This document shows, piece after piece, positions 60,214 through 64,000 of a DNA stretch of 64,000 nucleotides; within the stretch, counting starts at the first letter, position 1, and every line of letters starts with the position of its first letter. This DNA comes from Nymphaea colorata. Taxonomy: Eukaryota; Streptophyta; Magnoliopsida; Nymphaeales; Nymphaeaceae. The stretch is from contig NC_045146.1 of NCBI RefSeq assembly GCF_008831285.2, forward strand, positions 7,824,972-7,888,971, in the 5' to 3' direction. The translations under genes and the position numbers were made by a program. Below the pieces are notes generated by a model, which saw only the letters and a list, made by a program, of their open reading frames with translations, did no database searches and was not told the DNA's origin.

Positions 60214-60348
60214 ATGGCTACCCTTAAAACTGTCTATGACTATACTAACTTCCCTCTTCTTCTTCATTGTCTTCTTTGTTGTCTTCTACTGTCTCCTATG
60301 GTGACTGTGGATGGTAGAGTAGGCAAGCCACTTTCTATGCAATGGTGA
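60214..60348 (+). CDS. Candidate small secreted peptide or first exon, 44 codons
   Basis: Starts MATLKTVYDYTNFPLLLHCL, continues LCCLLLSPMVTVDGR and ends SMQW at TGA 60346-60348. The N-terminus has a Lys at position 5, a Leu/Cys-rich core of about 13 residues and a small-residue/charged exit, which is signal-peptide-like. The ATG has G at -3 and +4. A GT lies at 60345-60346 directly before the stop, so this may be exon 1 of a spliced cysteine-rich peptide gene. I could not identify exon 2 in the next 500 bp. It could also be chance; no family is claimed. Confidence 0.3.
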   Translation: MATLKTVYDYTNFPLLLHCLLCCLLLSPMVTVDGRVGKPLSMQW

Positions 60349-60359
60349 TGCATCCAATA

Positions 60360-62400
60360 GGTAAGTGTGAATTATGAGAAATACTACCTTTCATTGACTC
60401 TTCTACACCTTGAAGGGGTTTAAAAATTTCTCATGGGTAAGTGGATTCTGCAAAATTCTACTAGTTGTTGCATGTAGCACTCATGCATGCATTTCATCTT
60501 ACGTCCATGGCCAACATAAGCATAATATAAACATATTCTCCCATTTAATGGTCCACAATTTCACAAGTGCTAATGCATTTTCAGTTTTAGTTACAATATT
60601 TAAAAGTAAGGAATAGATTGTTGCCCTTCCTCATACTACAAAAATCACCACATCAACTGAATTGTACATGTTATAAGAAAAAAATCTTGTGTCATCCATC
60701 ATAACAAGCATCATGAAGTGTGTCAAAGAGTCAAAAATGTGTTAAGATTCAAAACCGATGTGTGACATACTTTTAAATGAAACCAACATTCAGTGAAATA
60801 CTCCATCTCTACCCAACCATATAGAACAATATATAACAAAATAGAAGAATTCAATTAAGAATATATTCTTAGTCAAGGAGCCAAAGTTGTTAGAAAAAAA
60901 TTAGAGGAATTTATTTATGTTTTCAAAATTTTTTATTAACCATTGAACAAGCACTTTTTTATTTTGTCTTCATGTTTGTAACTCCTTATTTCTTGTTCAT
61001 TCTTTCTTTCTCATACATGTTGGAAGAAATATATGTATATCACTAGTTTCAGTTGCTTACTTTCATGATTTTTGAAACTCTTCGTAGTTCGTGTGAAGCA
61101 ACTATACAAATCACTTACTGCTATAAACAATGATGTGATTTGGAATTCATCTAGTGTCAAGAGTAACACCTTGGTGTGGTCATAGCATCAAATAGAACAC
61201 AAGATTACAATGGTAAACCAAAAAAACTAAATTTGTCAAGCACAAAATGATATCGTTGGGTGGTAAATTGAGGGTTGTAACCAGAAGGTCTTCTATTTTT
61301 AATGGCATGGCAATGACTTAGTGTTTTCAGTAGCAAGTTGTCACACAATAAAGGGAAAAAAACTAAGGAATATGATTGAACAATGATAACTATGCCTTAA
61401 AACAATTTTTGCACAAACGGATGGAAAATAACCATAATAAAAACATTATTTAGTTGAATATACCCTAATAAACAGATTGTGGAGGAACAGTGAAAGGGGA
61501 AAACTTTCAAATGCTTGACGATGGAAACAATACTTGTCATGGGTGTCCTGGTCAATGGATAAAAAGAAGGCATAAATAATTATCGAGTGATTGTGGTGAG
61601 TCAACAAGCTGGATCGTTGATTGCCGATCTTCGTAGCTGCTCATAAAAAGTTTGGCACCAATAAGTTCACAAGTGGAAATGTAGCAGACCGTTCAACTTC
61701 CACATTTAGCCACATGAGATTTTTGGTGCATATGGCACTATTGATGGCCATCTTGTTTGCCTTAAAAATAAGGATATTGGAGGAACGATCAGGAAGTTTT
61801 CCCTTTTCCTCCCAATGATTTTTTTCGATGGAAGAAAAGGAAGAAAAGCCTGACATAGTGAAGGTAGTTCTTGAGTCAGAATTGGCGGACTGTCTCATTG
61901 GATCTAACTGTTGGCAAAGACTCTGTTGCCATAGTTCGGATTTCTCCCAATATCACTATTCATTTAGAAAAGTATTGAGATCTCAACATCTTTATTGATC
62001 ATTGGCAAATTCTACTGTAAAATAACCCCTATAATGTATACGAATGAAACTTTTCTATTTCCAAACAAATTGAAACTTTCACTACTTTGCATTTTACATC
62101 AGCCCTTATTAACACATTTAACATATAGAAATCATACATATAGGGGATATTTGCTTGAATAAATTTAAAAACATGAAACAAAAGAGTTCCGCTTCATCAG
62201 TAACTTTTGCATGGCATAGTTGGCTATGAGAAACTCTAACTTTTTAACATCATAACTTGAACTAACATGTGTTGCTGGATGAATAAGATGCTTATCATAA
62301 GGGGCACTTAGTTCCTTCATCAAACTCTTGCCAACATGAAATGATTGAAATCCTTCGGAGATTTTCTTCAGAGGTCTATAGTGGTAATCTAAGACATATG
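60360..62400. other. Intergenic DNA, no gene recognised
   Basis: Overlapping opposite-strand frames at 61621-61818 (+) and 61641-61898 (-) show no known domain. Confidence 0.35.
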
Positions 62401-62411
62401 GTCAGTAAGGT

Positions 62412-62638
62412 CTACATACCTATGTCGTTGTACCATACGTAAAGTGGGTACTTGTACATCTATATTTGGCTACTTTTTAGCTCAAAGCTGATACAAACTA
62501 CTTAATTTTACTTGATTTATTTTTTTCTAACTTAGTTTTCGTTCTGTTGTTAGAGGTATTCTTCTTTACGTAGATGGTTTTTACTTTTTTCACTTATTTA
62601 TTTAAATGTTGCTTCCATTTTTTACGTTTTATGTTATT

Positions 62639-62678
<40 letters not shown>

Positions 62679-62700
62679 CATTGCCGTATCCATGTACCCA
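62412..62700. repeat. Dispersed repeat, copy B (partner at 44960-45210)
   Basis: Contains TTTTTAGCTCAAAGCTGATAC, ATTTTTTTCTAACTTAGTTT and TTTAAATGTTGC in the order seen in copy A, then a (TG)n run and CCGTATCCATGTACCC. By eye roughly 70% alike. Confidence 0.75.
62643..62675. repeat. (TG)16 microsatellite within repeat copy B
   Basis: Perfect TG run of 33 bp. Confidence 0.96.
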
Positions 62701-62875
62701 TGTTTTTTAAAGTTACTGTGTCCATACCTAAGTCATCCTTGTACCCATGTGACTTAGGTTGTATTGTAATCATGGTCAGAACAATGCTCCCACTGATGTT
62801 TCCTAGATGTCACCTACAAATAGTTGAAAATATGTAATTGGTACTACCGATGATGAAAACATAAAATTTACTAAT

Positions 62876-64000
62876 GACACTAGCTATGGCAACCCAAGAA
62901 GCTGATGAAGACTTACCAATCCATCAAACATCATAGTTTGAGCAACATAATAGAATAGACAATATCAATGCAACGTTGTAGAATAGCTAGCAGCTTATTT
63001 GAGCAAAGATTTATGCTGTGAAGAGAAACATATTTCAGCCATGTCAAGGGAAATTTTTACAAGTAAAGGAGGAGGACCTCTCTCACCCCATAGCATTTCA
63101 TCACGAGCAGATTGGATGTTAAAAAGACAAATGCTGGAATATATAAACTATTAGTATTTTAAGAATAATGAGAACAAGATAAGTAGAAAATTTCTACAGG
63201 CAAATGACATTCCAAAAGCAATAACCAATACTGATCAATGCTAAAAGTTAAATGACTTACCCAGAGAGCTAGCATAAAAAGTTAAATTACAATAACCAAA
63301 GATCATGGAACAAAAACCAAAAAAATATTGATGGTTGGATAATAATTGACATTATTTGATGTCATCAAAGCTAAACAAATTAAATAATTTTACCTCTGTG
63401 GAATGAGATGGTGTTCCAAACTACATCAACAACTTCTTTTTGGAATGAATTTCCAAAGAAACCTGCAAAATCACCGATTAGGGAGGTATAAATGATCACA
63501 AAATTAAAATTGATTTTTGGAACATAATGTACTACATGTGTGTTTCTAGAGAGATATAAAAATACATTTGTAAGTGTACACTTCAATCAAGGAGGGGGAT
63601 TGATTTCATGAAATAGTGATCTAATAGGTGAGACCAATATGCACATGCAGTAAAACATGAGTTCTATGCTTACAAAACCTTGATCCCGGTCAAACTGCAG
63701 GCTCCACCTTTCTGGATAGAAAATTATACTAAAAAATGAGAGAAGGATTCAGAAGTAGAAGTAATCATCAAAAGACAAGAGAGTGAAAATTTTATATCAG
63801 AAATTTAGTTGGATGTGAAATGCAATTCCTTGAAGCATGGTTACTCAATGTTCTGCTTAATACTTGTCCAACAAAATATCTAAAAGTTACAAGAAAAAAA
63901 AAACATTTTCACATGGTCAATTGATTTAATGACCAAAATTTTTGCAAGTGAAAGTAGGACAAGAATCAATTATATACTTCAAATTAGGAGAACAAAGAAC
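62876..64000. other. Intergenic DNA, no gene recognised
   Basis: AT-rich; only short chance frames seen up to the window edge. Confidence 0.35.

Noticed and set aside
61621-61898. Overlapping opposite-strand frames of 65 and 85 codons
   Set aside because: No known motif and no conserved splice or promoter context.
62375-62390. TAGTG with CACTATAGACC in reverse complement as the right end of the CACTA element starting at 50286
   Set aside because: Only CACTATA is shared, no subterminal array is present and the flanking 3 bp do not match.

Overview
The window is AT-rich nuclear DNA from a flowering plant, dominated by transposable elements. The evidence is nuclear-type tRNA-Trp and tRNA-Phe genes, a plant type II metacaspase with one GT-AG intron, plant Ty1/copia, Ty3/gypsy, hAT and CACTA elements, and many long AT microsatellites. 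I do not assign a species. I found no prokaryotic gene organisation, CRISPR array or operon.

Layout. 0-7.8 kb: TE fragments, three tandem copies of a unit each carrying an (AT)n tract of different length (3.9-5.0 kb), and tRNA-Trp(CCA) and tRNA-Phe(GAA) in convergent orientation. 7.9-9.0 kb: a CACTA-type terminus followed by a broken Nudix hydrolase fragment. 9.3-18.1 kb: degenerate short-period repeats and a decayed gypsy integrase C-terminus. 18.4-27.7 kb: a compound microsatellite, then a decayed + strand copia element split by a 4.73-kb - strand copia element with matching 5-bp target duplications. 27.9-30.0 kb: TE debris. 30.0-37.0 kb: a full-length 6.96-kb - strand copia element with matching ATACA duplications, a primer site matching the anticodon arm of initiator tRNA-Met, and a leader with a very regular 20-21-bp repeat. 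38.5-42.05 kb: a decayed hAT element with a BED-finger transposase. It sits just upstream of five recognisable exons of an STT3 (oligosaccharyltransferase) pseudogene at 42.06-43.06 kb. 43.7-47.2 kb: MITE-like elements and AT microsatellites. 47.6-48.9 kb: the metacaspase, closest to the metacaspase-9 type and the only clearly intact protein gene. 49.8-57.7 kb: two CACTA termini and a decayed TNP2-type transposase. 57.9-64 kb: mostly anonymous DNA with one promoter-like site preceding a short signal-peptide-like ORF.

No multigene pathway or new biochemical system is visible. The most informative items are the two copia elements that use different parts of the same primer tRNA, the phased repeat in the copia leader, the Nudix and STT3 gene fragments next to DNA transposons, and the way microsatellites sit inside repeat families.
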